A stretch of 49,284 bases of DNA from Pseudonocardia sp. (lineage in GTDB: Bacteria; Actinomycetota; Actinomycetes; Mycobacteriales; Pseudonocardiaceae), in contig JAFASX010000153.1 of NCBI GenBank assembly GCA_019244295.1, positions 1 through 49,284 of the forward strand, given 5' to 3'. This document shows, piece by piece, positions 34,013-42,035 of the stretch (position 1 is the stretch's first letter; every line of letters begins with the position of its first letter). The translations under genes were made by a program, and so were the position numbers. The notes under the pieces were generated by a model, which did not search any database, had not been told where the DNA came from, and was given only the letters and a program-made list of their open reading frames with translations.

Positions 34013-35767
34013 TCACGGGCGCTGTTCGCGCCAGCGGCTGGTGATCGGCAGCCGGCGATCGCGGCCGAACGCTCGCAGGCTGATTTTGGTGCCGGGCGGG
34101 TACTGGCGGCGCTTGTACTCCGCCCGGTCGACCATCCGCACCACATTCTCGATCAGCCCGGCGTCGAAGCCGGCGGCCACCAGGTCGGTGAAACCCCGGT
34201 CGGCTTCAACGTAGTCGTCGAGCACGTCATCGAGCAGCGCGTAGTCCGGCAGCGAGTCGGTGTCCAGCTGGCCGGGGCGCAGCTCAGCGGACGGTGGCTT
34301 GGAGATCGAGTTCGGTGGGATCGGTGGGGTTTCGCCGCGCCGCTCGGCGTCACTATTACGCCATCGCGCCAGCCGCCACACCAGCGTCTTGGGCACGTCC
34401 TTGATCGGCGCGAAGCCGCCGACCGTGTCGCCGTAGATCGTGGAATAGCCCACCGCTAGCTCGGTCTTGTTGCCGGTGGCCAGCACCAGGTGACCCTCGG
34501 CGTTGGACAGCGCCATCAGGGTGACGCCCCGGCAGCGGGCCTGCACGTTCTCTTCGGCCAAGCCGGTGAGCCCGAGTTGGCTAACGAACGCCTCCACCAT
34601 TGCGTTGATCGGCTGCACGACATACCACAGCCCGGTGCGCCGCGCCAACTCGGCCGCGTCGTTCCGCGAGTGCTGCGAGGAGTAGCCGGACGGCATCGAT
34701 ACCCCGTGTACCGCCGACGCGCCGAGCGCGTCCACCGCCAGAGCGGCGGTCACCGCGGAGTCGATGCCGCCGGATAGTCCGAGCACCACCGAGCTGAACC
34801 CGTTCTTGCGCACGTAGTCACGCAGCCCGATGACCAGCGCGGCCCACACTTCCGCCTCGGGCGACAACGGCCGCGCCAACAACGGCTGCGCCAACAACGG
34901 CTGCGCCGGAGCTGGAGCCGGAACCGAAGCCGAGGGCGCTTCGGACAGCACCACCCGGTCCACAGCAAAGCCCGCTACCGACCCGCGCCCGCGCCAGGCC
35001 GAGCCGGCCAGGTCCAGCTCAAGGACGAGCAGGTGGTCGACGAACCGCGGAGCCCTGGCTAGCGGCGCGCCACCGGCGTCGACCACCAGCGAGTTGCCGT
35101 CGAACACCAGCTCGTCCTGGCCCCCGACCTGGTTGCAGTAAGCCAGCACGCAACCGGCCTCGGCCGCCCGCCGAGCCACCAGCGGCAGCCGTACGTCGTC
35201 CTTGTCCCGCTCGTAAGGCGAGGCGTTGGGGGAGAGCACCAGGTCAACCCCGAGCTGCCCGAGCGCGGCGACCGGCCCGCCGTCCTGCCAGATGTCCTCA
35301 CAAATCACCAGGCCTATATCCACACCGGCCAACCGCACCACGGCCAGCGACGAACCTGGCACGAAGTAGCGCCGTTCGTCGAACACCCCGTAGTTGGGGA
35401 GGTGGTGCTTGAATTGGCGAGCCAGCACCCGGCCGCTGTGCAGCATGGCCGCCGCGTTGCGTGGGCCGCCGCCGGGTTGGTCGGGGTCGGCGTCTAGATA
35501 ACCGACCACGGCGAGCAGGTCGTCGCAACCGATCTCGGCCAGCTGGCCGGCCAGTTTCTCCAACGCCCTGATCGACCCCAGTTGGAAAGACTCACGCAGC
35601 GCGAGATCCTCCACTGGGTAGCCCGTCAGCGCCATTTCGGGGAACACCACGGCGTGCGCGCCGGCGTCAACAGCTCGGCGGCAGGCGTCGACGATCAGCT
35701 CGGCATTGCCGCCCAGGTCGCCGACACAGGTGTTGATCTGGGCCAGAGCAATCCGCAACCTCGGCAT
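34013..35767 (-). CDS. nadE: Glutamine-dependent NAD+ synthetase
   Basis: A 584-residue two-domain enzyme that makes NAD+ from nicotinate adenine dinucleotide using glutamine nitrogen. The N-terminal nitrilase domain has its triad Glu (FPEMALTGYP), Lys (QFKHHLPNYGVF) and Cys (GLVICEDIWQDGG). The C-terminal synthetase domain has the PP-loop VLGLSGGIDSAVTAAL, GVSMPSGYSS, ALSNAEGHLVLATGNKTELAVGYSTIYGDTVGGFAPIKDVPK, and PPSAELRPGQLDTDSLPDY. A Pro/Ala repeat (AQPLLAQPLLARPL) joins the two. The length agrees with the shorter bacterial form rather than the roughly 680-residue mycobacterial type. It lies upstream of panB on the same strand but 218 bases away. Confidence 0.96.
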   Translation of the reverse strand: MPRLRIALAQINTCVGDLGGNAELIVDACRRAVDAGAHAVVFPEMALTGYPVEDLALRESFQLGSIRALEKLAGQLAEIGCDDLLAVVGYLDADPDQPGGGPRNAAAMLHSGRVLARQFKHHLPNYGVFDERRYFVPGSSLAVVRLAGVDIGLVICEDIWQDGGPVAALGQLGVDLVLSPNASPYERDKDDVRLPLVARRAAEAGCVLAYCNQVGGQDELVFDGNSLVVDAGGAPLARAPRFVDHLLVLELDLAGSAWRGRGSVAGFAVDRVVLSEAPSASVPAPAPAQPLLAQPLLARPLSPEAEVWAALVIGLRDYVRKNGFSSVVLGLSGGIDSAVTAALAVDALGASAVHGVSMPSGYSSQHSRNDAAELARRTGLWYVVQPINAMVEAFVSQLGLTGLAEENVQARCRGVTLMALSNAEGHLVLATGNKTELAVGYSTIYGDTVGGFAPIKDVPKTLVWRLARWRNSDAERRGETPPIPPNSISKPPSAELRPGQLDTDSLPDYALLDDVLDDYVEADRGFTDLVAAGFDAGLIENVVRMVDRAEYKRRQYPPGTKISLRAFGRDRRLPITSRWREQRP

Positions 35768-35903
35768 GGGTCTATCTTCCCCTCACCAATCGGGTTGAGC
35801 CGTTCGCCGCGAAGCCGCACCGAATGCTGGTAAGCGGCCGAGCTAAGCCTGAGAAGGTGGCCGATGTAAGGCACTCAGCGCGGGCGGTGCACACTGGAGG
35901 CCG

Positions 35904-37502
35904 ATGAACGCCATAACGCGCGACATGCGCCGTCACATTCTGGTCTTGGTCGCGCTAGTGGCCGTCTCGTTGCCTATGGTGGCCTGCGCATCCAAGGGCA
36001 CGTTGGATGCCGGCACCGCGGTCGGCCCGGTTCCCAGCTCTGCCCTGCACAAGTACTACGCGCAGAAGTTGGAGTGGAAAGGCTGCGCGGACTTCGCGCA
36101 GTCCGACGACGCCAAGTCGACGTTTTCCGATCCGAAGTTCGACTGTACTGACCTGCAGGTGCCGATCGATTACGCACAGCCAGACGGCCAGATCGCGCAG
36201 TTGGCGGTGCTGCGGCAGAAAGCCACTCAGCCCGATCAGCGGATCGGGTCGTTAGTGATCAACCCGGGCGGGCCTGGGGCATCAGGGATCGAGGCGGCCG
36301 CCGATTTGAGCAGGAAGGTCGACGGCACGCCGCTAGGCCAACGGTTTGATCTGGTCGGGTTCGATCCGCGTGGGGTGGGGGCCAGCAAGCCGGCGATCCA
36401 ATGCTTCACCCCCGCCGAGCGCGATGCCGACCGGCTGGACGTCGAGCTGGACAACTCCCCGGCTGGTGTGGCCCATCAGGAAGACAAAAGTAAGGACTAC
36501 GCGAACAAGTGCGCGCAGCGCTCGGGCCAGAATTTGTTGGCTAATGTTGGCACCCGCGATGTGGTCAGGGACATGGACATCCTGCGTTCGGCGTTGGGTG
36601 ATATGAAGCTGACCTACTTGGGCTACTCGTATGGCACCCGGCTTGGTTACAGCTATGCTGAGGCATTCCCGGCCAACGTGCGCGCGTTGGTGTTGGACGG
36701 CGCGCTGGATCCGAGCCAGAACTTGATCGATCGGTCGGTCGATCAGTCCGAGGGTTTCCAGAAGGCGTTTCAGGCGTTCGCCGCATCGTGTTCGAAACAG
36801 CCCAGTTGCACGCTGGGGTCAGATCCGGCAAAGGCGACAGAGGCTTACCGCAAGCTGGTTGACCCATTAGAGACCAAAAACATTCCATTGGCCGACGGTC
36901 GACAGCTGTCCTACAACGACGTCATGGCCGGGACGATTCAGGCGCTCTATACCCCGCAGCTATGGGACCCGCTGCAGAGGGCGCTCAGCGAGCTAGCTCA
37001 TAGTCGCGGCCGGATCATGATGCTGCTGGCCGATCTGTACCAGTCCCGCGAGCCCAACGGCACCTACGAGTTCACCTTGGATGCCTTCAACGCGATCGGC
37101 TGTGTGGATGACAAGCCGATCAAAGATCGCGCCGAGGTGGCTGAGGCCGACAAACGGGCTCGGCAGGTCGCGCCGTTCCGTGATGACGGCCACGGTCCAG
37201 ACCCCGCGCTCGACCCGTGCGCGTTCTGGCCGGTGCCCAATACCAGCGAACCGCACAATCCAACGGTTGTCGGGTTGCCCAAGATTATGGTCATTTCGGT
37301 CACCGGTGACCCGGCTACCCCGTATCAAGCTGGGGTGAACCTGGCCAGAGCCCTGAACGCCCGGCTGCTGACGGTGGGAGGCAACCAGCACACCGTCGCG
37401 CTGCAAGGCACGTCCTGCGTCGACGACTACGTCACCAAGTACCTGATCGACCCGGCGGTGTTGCCACCTGATGGTGCCCACTGCCGGGTCGAACGGATAT
37501 GA
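35904..37502 (+). CDS. Secreted alpha/beta hydrolase, TAP/CaeA-like lipoprotein
   Basis: A 532-residue exported hydrolase. The N-terminal signal ends in LPMVAC (Cys28), a probable lipobox. The core has INPGGPGASG (oxyanion), VGFDPRGVGASKP, the nucleophile elbow YLGYSYGTRLGYSYAEAFP (Ser), and a C-terminal TAP-like domain with MVISVTGDPATPYQAGVNLARAL and NQHTVALQGTSCVDDYVTKYLID (Asp and His). It is close to the M. tuberculosis Rv2223c/Rv2224c (CaeA) proteins, which are cell-envelope carboxylesterases or proteases and lie next to glnA2. The start has GGAGG. Substrates may be envelope lipids or peptides. Confidence 0.9.
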   Translation: MNAITRDMRRHILVLVALVAVSLPMVACASKGTLDAGTAVGPVPSSALHKYYAQKLEWKGCADFAQSDDAKSTFSDPKFDCTDLQVPIDYAQPDGQIAQLAVLRQKATQPDQRIGSLVINPGGPGASGIEAAADLSRKVDGTPLGQRFDLVGFDPRGVGASKPAIQCFTPAERDADRLDVELDNSPAGVAHQEDKSKDYANKCAQRSGQNLLANVGTRDVVRDMDILRSALGDMKLTYLGYSYGTRLGYSYAEAFPANVRALVLDGALDPSQNLIDRSVDQSEGFQKAFQAFAASCSKQPSCTLGSDPAKATEAYRKLVDPLETKNIPLADGRQLSYNDVMAGTIQALYTPQLWDPLQRALSELAHSRGRIMMLLADLYQSREPNGTYEFTLDAFNAIGCVDDKPIKDRAEVAEADKRARQVAPFRDDGHGPDPALDPCAFWPVPNTSEPHNPTVVGLPKIMVISVTGDPATPYQAGVNLARALNARLLTVGGNQHTVALQGTSCVDDYVTKYLIDPAVLPPDGAHCRVERI

Positions 37503-37581
37503 GCCTGCTCAACGTTTGCTATAGCACGCGTTCTTCTCCGAACGACCCTGCCCGGCTGGTTTCGGGTGTTCGCTGCGTGCC

Positions 37582-38982
37582 ATGGGATCAGTTGGACCGA
37601 GCCAACGAACGGATGTCTTCGCTCTCCCCAAGCGTGCCGATGTCGTCCGGAAGGCCTGTGTCGTCGGTGCGGTGCTGGCCGGGGCGTTGGTGTTCTTCCT
37701 ATTGCTTACTGTGTTGTGCGGCCCGGTTTCTTGGGCGCACGATATGCCGGCTTCGACTCGGGTCACCCCGGTCAAGACCGGCGGCGGTGGCTCCCGCGAC
37801 CGACCGGATGAAGACAAGCCCGAGCCGACCAAGCCGAACGGATCGCAGAGCAAGCCCGGCGGCGCGCCATCGAGCGCGGCCGGTGGTACGCCCGCGAGCA
37901 GGCCGAGCCCCGCGCCGCCCCCACCAAGCGCGGCGCGTCCCAGCACCAGCGCGCCGCCTGGCAATGCCGTGCTGACCTGCACGGTCGAGGTCTCAGACGA
38001 AACCGCCCTGCGTCAAGCGGCAAATTCCGCCGGTCCGAAGGATGTCATCTGCGTGCGGGGTGAGTTGGCGCGATCAGTGGTGGCGGTTCCCGGCCTGGTG
38101 CCCTCCAGCCCGGCAACCCCCGGCCCCGCGGTTGCCCCAGCATCAGACGCCGGCCCGCCTGGAGTTGGCACACCTGAACAGAGCGGCTGCACCAAGGAGA
38201 TCACCGACCGGGGTGGTCTGAGCCAGGCTTTATCCGGTGCACGCCCCGGGGACAAAATCTGCGTCAAGGTGGCCGATCTCGGCGCTCGGCTGGAAATCAC
38301 GAAGGGCGGTGGCCAAGGTGCGCCAATCCAGATCATCGGCACCGGGAAGACCGCGACCAGAGGCATCACGATCAAGGCCGACAACGTGGTCGTCGATGGG
38401 TTCGTCGCTGAAGGAGCGCAGGCTCCGGGCATCTCGGTGACCGGAAACGGGATCACGGTGCGGAACAACACGATCACGAGGCCGACCGGCGGTGACGGCG
38501 ACGGGCTGCGGTTCTTCGGCAACCACATTGCGATCGTGCACAACACAATCGGTCAAACCGGCGGGTGCGGGCGCTGCCACGCTGACTGTATGCAGACGTT
38601 CACCAGCGGTGCGCCGTCGAGCCAGTACGTGCGAATCGAAGCCAATAGATGCGAGAAGATCGCCAACCTCTGTCTGATGGCCGAAGGCCCCGGTGACGTG
38701 GGTGACGGTGGCGGCGGGAACGGCACTTCGGCCGACTGGACGTTGAGCAACAATTACTGCGAGTTCGGCGGCAACCAGGGTTACATGATCGAAGCCGTAC
38801 AGAACGTCGCGGTGACCAACAACGAGTTCACCGGCAAAGGCGACAAAGCGGTCGGGCTGGATATTGGCTCAACGGGCGCGAAGGTCGGCGGCAACAAGCT
38901 CAATGGGGTCCGCCACGAGGTCGGCATGGACAATTCCTCGAAGCCTGGCTACCAGGGCCCAAAGCCGGGGACCGGGCCGTGA
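37582..38982 (+). CDS. Membrane-anchored right-handed beta-helix protein with duplicated Cys module
   Basis: A 466-residue protein. A membrane anchor or signal (about residues 26-46) is followed by a Pro/Ser/Lys-rich linker (60-125) and by two copies of a short module: residues 132-159 (TCTVEVSDETALRQAA to VICV) and 202-229 (GCTKEITDRGGLSQAL to KICV). Each copy begins and ends with Cys. From 235 on there is a parallel beta-helix (APIQIIGTG, ITIKADNVVVDGF, ISVTGNGITVRNNTI, LRFFGNHIAIVHNTI and ALSNNYCEFGGN-like coils), with more Cys pairs. Such folds are found in polysaccharide lyases and other surface carbohydrate-binding proteins. No catalytic residue can be named. Its stop overlaps the next gene (GTGA). 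Confidence 0.78.
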   Translation: MGSVGPSQRTDVFALPKRADVVRKACVVGAVLAGALVFFLLLTVLCGPVSWAHDMPASTRVTPVKTGGGGSRDRPDEDKPEPTKPNGSQSKPGGAPSSAAGGTPASRPSPAPPPPSAARPSTSAPPGNAVLTCTVEVSDETALRQAANSAGPKDVICVRGELARSVVAVPGLVPSSPATPGPAVAPASDAGPPGVGTPEQSGCTKEITDRGGLSQALSGARPGDKICVKVADLGARLEITKGGGQGAPIQIIGTGKTATRGITIKADNVVVDGFVAEGAQAPGISVTGNGITVRNNTITRPTGGDGDGLRFFGNHIAIVHNTIGQTGGCGRCHADCMQTFTSGAPSSQYVRIEANRCEKIANLCLMAEGPGDVGDGGGGNGTSADWTLSNNYCEFGGNQGYMIEAVQNVAVTNNEFTGKGDKAVGLDIGSTGAKVGGNKLNGVRHEVGMDNSSKPGYQGPKPGTGP

Positions 38983-39947
38983 TGATCGGGTGGGAGCTGT
39001 GTGCGCGTGCCATGGCGAGCCTGCTTGCCGTCATCGTCGTGGTGATCCCGGGGCCCGATGGGCCGGGATCGGGATCACCGGTAAGCCCCGTGCCGATCGT
39101 CGCCGGCTCTGGCGCGAAAGCGCGGGTAATCGATGCCGCGTCGCTGAGCGCGGCGTTGGCCGCGGCGAGGCCGGGCCAGACGATCGAGTTGGCCGACGGT
39201 ACCTACTTCGGCAAGTTTGTGATCAACACGGCCGGCACGACCGGGAACCCGATCACTCTCATCGGTTCCCGAGCGGCGATCATCGACGGCGGTCACGGCG
39301 GCGGCTATGTCTTGCACCTCAACGGCGCCGATTACTGGCAGCTAGTCGGGTTCACGATCACCGGCGCGGAGAAGGGCGTGATGACCGATCAAACCAGTCA
39401 CACCGTGCTGTCGGACCTCTCGGTCGGCGACACCGGCGCCGAAGCGGTGCACCTGGGCAACTTCAGCTCCGACAACGTCGTGCAGGGCTCGCGAATCCAC
39501 GACACCGGCAAGACGAAACCGCAGTTCGGCGAGGGGCTCTACTTCGGAACCGCGAAGTCCAACTGGGCCGAGAAATCTGGCGGCCGGCCGGACGAGTCGA
39601 ACAACAACCGGGCCTTGAACAACACCTTCACCACCATCACCGCGGAGAACATCGACGTCAAGGAAGCGACCCGAGGAGGGGTGATCGCCGGCAACCACTT
39701 CGACGGTTCGGCGGTGTCCGGGGCGAACTTCGCCGACTCGGTACTGGACATCAAAGGCACCGGTTACCGAGTCGTCGGCAACGTCACGACCGGGTCCAGC
39801 GGCAAACTCAAGAACGGCTTCGAGACCCACGTGATCACTGATCCGGTCACCTCTGGCTGCCACAATACGTTCGAGCACAACATATTTGACGGCGTCCAGT
39901 TCGCTGGCGGGCAAGAGATCGCTGAGGACAAGAAATGTGGCAAGTGA
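38979..39947 (+). CDS. Secreted right-handed beta-helix protein
   Basis: A 322-residue protein with a signal peptide (MASLLAVIVVVIPGP) and a beta-helix of chondroitinase-B/pectate-lyase type. It starts with the same kind of entry as its neighbour (DAASLSAALAAARPGQTIELADGTY), followed by PITLIGSRAAIIDGG, VLHLNGADYWQLVGFTITGAEKGV and repeated turns with N-x-[FV]. GEGLYFGTAKSNW, the NNRALNNTFTTITAENIDVKE block and the late Cys pair (SGC, KKC) are conspicuous. It overlaps the preceding gene by GTGA and is probably derived from the same ancestor. Function could be polysaccharide binding or cleavage. It ends about 80 bases before glnA2. Confidence 0.8.
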   Translation: MMIGWELCARAMASLLAVIVVVIPGPDGPGSGSPVSPVPIVAGSGAKARVIDAASLSAALAAARPGQTIELADGTYFGKFVINTAGTTGNPITLIGSRAAIIDGGHGGGYVLHLNGADYWQLVGFTITGAEKGVMTDQTSHTVLSDLSVGDTGAEAVHLGNFSSDNVVQGSRIHDTGKTKPQFGEGLYFGTAKSNWAEKSGGRPDESNNNRALNNTFTTITAENIDVKEATRGGVIAGNHFDGSAVSGANFADSVLDIKGTGYRVVGNVTTGSSGKLKNGFETHVITDPVTSGCHNTFEHNIFDGVQFAGGQEIAEDKKCGK

Positions 39948-39986
39948 ACGTTCCAGTGACCCCCGTTGTCCGCGCTGATCAGGGAC

Positions 39987-40002
39987 GTAACACAGATGTA
40001 AC
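39987..40002 (+). promoter_or_regulatory. Candidate GlnR box upstream of glnA2
   Basis: GTAAC-(6 bases)-GTAAC matches the half-site spacing of the actinobacterial GlnR consensus (GTnAC-n6-GnAAC). It lies where the -35 region of the glnA2 promoter would be, the usual position for GlnR activation. The second pair of half-sites often seen in strong boxes is not clear. Confidence 0.45.
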
Positions 40003-40012
40003 GCGACGTTCC

Positions 40013-40018
40013 TACGCT
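40013..40018 (+). promoter_or_regulatory. Candidate -10 element of a leaderless glnA2 transcript
   Basis: TACGCT ends 6 bases before the ATG at 40025; with no ribosome binding site ahead of that ATG the transcript is probably leaderless. Confidence 0.4.
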
Positions 40019-40024
40019 CCAGGC

Positions 40025-41368
40025 ATGGATCGTCAGCAGGAGTTCGTGTTGCGTACCCTTGAGGAACGCGATATTCGCTTCGTGAGGTTGTGGTTCACTG
40101 ACGTGCTGGGTTACCTCAAGTCAGTGGCCATCGCGCCGGCTGAGCTGGAGGGTGCCTTCACCGAAGGCATCGGCTTCGACGGCTCGGCGATAGAGGGTTT
40201 TGCCAGGGTCTACGAGTCGGACATGGTGGCCAAGCCGGACCCGGCCACCTTCCAGGTGTTGCCCTGGGAGAACGACGAAGGACGACATTACTCCGCGCGG
40301 ATGTTCTGTGATATCAACATGCCGGACGGTTCACCATCCTGGGCTGATCCTCGCCATGTGTTGCGCCGCGCGCTGAGCCGGGCGGGTGAGGCCGGCTTTA
40401 CCTGCTATGTGCACCCTGAGATCGAGTTTTACCTGCTCAGGGACCTGCCGAGCGATGGGTCACCGCCGATCCCGGCGGATTCCGGAGGTTTTTTCGACCA
40501 GGCCAGCCATGACGCCGCGCCGCACTTTCGGCGTAACGCCATCGAGACGCTGGAGTCCATGGGCATCTCAGTGGAGTTCAGCCATCACGAGGGCGCGCCG
40601 GGGCAGCAAGAGATCGACCTGCGCTACGCTGACGCGCTCGCCATGGCTGACAACATTATGACCTTCCGGTATGTGGTCAGAGAGGTCGCACTCACGCAGG
40701 GGGTACGTGCGTCGTTCATGCCTAAGCCGTTCTCGCAGTACCCGGGTTCGGCGATGCACACCCACTTCAGTCTGTTCGAGGGCGACCGCAACGCTTTCAA
40801 CGATCCGGCAGACCCGTATCAGCTATCCGATACCGGCAAGGCATTCGTCGCTGGTGTGTTGCGCCACGCCCGGGAGATCACCGCAGTGACCAACCAATGG
40901 GTGAATTCCTACAAGCGGCTGGTGGTTGGAGGGGAGGCCCCGACCACGGTGTGCTGGGGGCACGCCAACCGTTCGGCGCTGGTTCGCGTGCCGATGTACT
41001 CGCCGGGGCGGTCATCGTCGCGCCGGGTTGAGATCCGCACCTTGGATAGCGCATGCAACCCTTATCTGGCGTTCGCGGTGATTCTGGGTGCCGGGCTCAC
41101 CGGGGTGCAGAAGGGCTATGAGCTGCCTGAGCCGGCCGGCGATGACGTGTGGGCGCTCACCGAGCTAGAGCGCAGGGCGATGGGCTATGAGGCGCTGCCG
41201 CAGAACCTTATTGAGGCGCTGGGCGCCATGGAACACTCAGAACTGGTCGCGGAGATCCTGGGCGAGCACGTGTTTGATTTCTTCCTGCGCAACAAGCGGT
41301 CCGAGTGGGACGCCTACCGGCGGCAGGTCACTCCACACGAGCTAGCCACCTACCTACCGGTGCTCTGA
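40025..41368 (+). CDS. glnA2: Type I glutamine synthetase, GlnA2 branch
   Basis: A 447-residue enzyme that opens MDRQQEFVLRTLEERDIRFVRLWFTDVLG, nearly as M. tuberculosis GlnA2 (Rv2222c, 446 residues). Active-site blocks are GFDGSAIEGFARV, HPEIEFYLL, EFSHHEGAPGQQEIDLRYADAL, SAMHTHFSLF, NSYKRLV, SALVRVPMY and RRVEIRTLDSACNPYLAF. The region that holds the adenylylated Tyr in GlnA1 (NLYDLP) reads LERRAMGYEALP here, so the modification site is not conserved although glnE lies 670 bases downstream. I chose ATG 40025 over an in-frame GTG-type extension to 39935 because of similarity and the promoter. The protein may have a role other than bulk nitrogen assimilation. Confidence 0.96.
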   Translation: MDRQQEFVLRTLEERDIRFVRLWFTDVLGYLKSVAIAPAELEGAFTEGIGFDGSAIEGFARVYESDMVAKPDPATFQVLPWENDEGRHYSARMFCDINMPDGSPSWADPRHVLRRALSRAGEAGFTCYVHPEIEFYLLRDLPSDGSPPIPADSGGFFDQASHDAAPHFRRNAIETLESMGISVEFSHHEGAPGQQEIDLRYADALAMADNIMTFRYVVREVALTQGVRASFMPKPFSQYPGSAMHTHFSLFEGDRNAFNDPADPYQLSDTGKAFVAGVLRHAREITAVTNQWVNSYKRLVVGGEAPTTVCWGHANRSALVRVPMYSPGRSSSRRVEIRTLDSACNPYLAFAVILGAGLTGVQKGYELPEPAGDDVWALTELERRAMGYEALPQNLIEALGAMEHSELVAEILGEHVFDFFLRNKRSEWDAYRRQVTPHELATYLPVL

Positions 41369-41482
41369 CAACGCTCTGATGACGCGGTTGGCGACCAGCT
41401 GGTTACGGCGTGCTGGGCCGGTGCCCGCACGGTAAGTCGCCGTCGCTATTGGATCATTCACATCGCATGAGGAGAATCGGTC

Positions 41483-42025
41483 ATGACGACAACCAGTCCT
41501 CCCGGCCCATACGACTTCCAGCCCGAGGTCGCGTCTTTTTCGTTGACCAGCACCGACATCGCTGAGGGGCAGACGCTGTCGGAAGCACATCGCAGCGGCG
41601 CGTTCGGGGTGCCTGGTGGCGCGGACGTGTCCCCACAGCTGGCCTGGTCTGGCGCCCCTGAGGGAACCAAGAGCTTCGCGGTGACCTGCTATGACCCGGA
41701 TGCGCCGACCGGGAGTGGGTTCTGGCACTGGGCGGTCGCCGACATTCCGGCAAGCGTGACCATGCTGCCCCAGGGCGCGGGCACCCCAGGCAGCACGGAT
41801 CTGCCAGCCGGCGCGGTGACCTTGGCCAACGACGCTGGAATGAAAGGCTACGTCGGTGCGGCCCCGCCAGCTGGGCACGGCCAGCATCGGTACTACTTCA
41901 CCGTCCACGCGGTGGATGTCGACTCGCTCGAGCTGCCCGACGGCGCCACGCCGGCCTTCCTCGGGTTCAACCTGTTCTCCCATACCCTTGGGCGGGCGAC
42001 CCTCGTGGCGGTGTTCGAGCAGTAG
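41483..42025 (+). CDS. PEBP/YbhB-family protein
   Basis: A 180-residue phosphatidylethanolamine-binding protein homologue (YbhB/YbcL, Raf-kinase-inhibitor-like). The ligand-site motifs are intact: [21 protein letters not shown] (DPDAP plus the HW pair) and [15 protein letters not shown]. The role of bacterial members is unclear; anion or phospho-ligand binding is known from structures. TGAGGAGAA precedes the ATG at 41483. It sits between glnA2 and glnE and ends 10 bases before glnE, so it is likely co-transcribed with glnE; a functional link to nitrogen control is not evident. Confidence 0.92.
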   Translation: MTTTSPPGPYDFQPEVASFSLTSTDIAEGQTLSEAHRSGAFGVPGGADVSPQLAWSGAPEGTKSFAVTCYDPDAPTGSGFWHWAVADIPASVTMLPQGAGTPGSTDLPAGAVTLANDAGMKGYVGAAPPAGHGQHRYYFTVHAVDVDSLELPDGATPAFLGFNLFSHTLGRATLVAVFEQ

Positions 42026-42035
42026 CCAATTTGTT

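Noticed and set aside
41856..42035. 60-codon N-terminal extension of GlnE
   Set aside because: It overlaps the PEBP gene in another frame and reads as Arg/Pro/Ser shadow; normal GlnE similarity starts at MVERRDG (42036).
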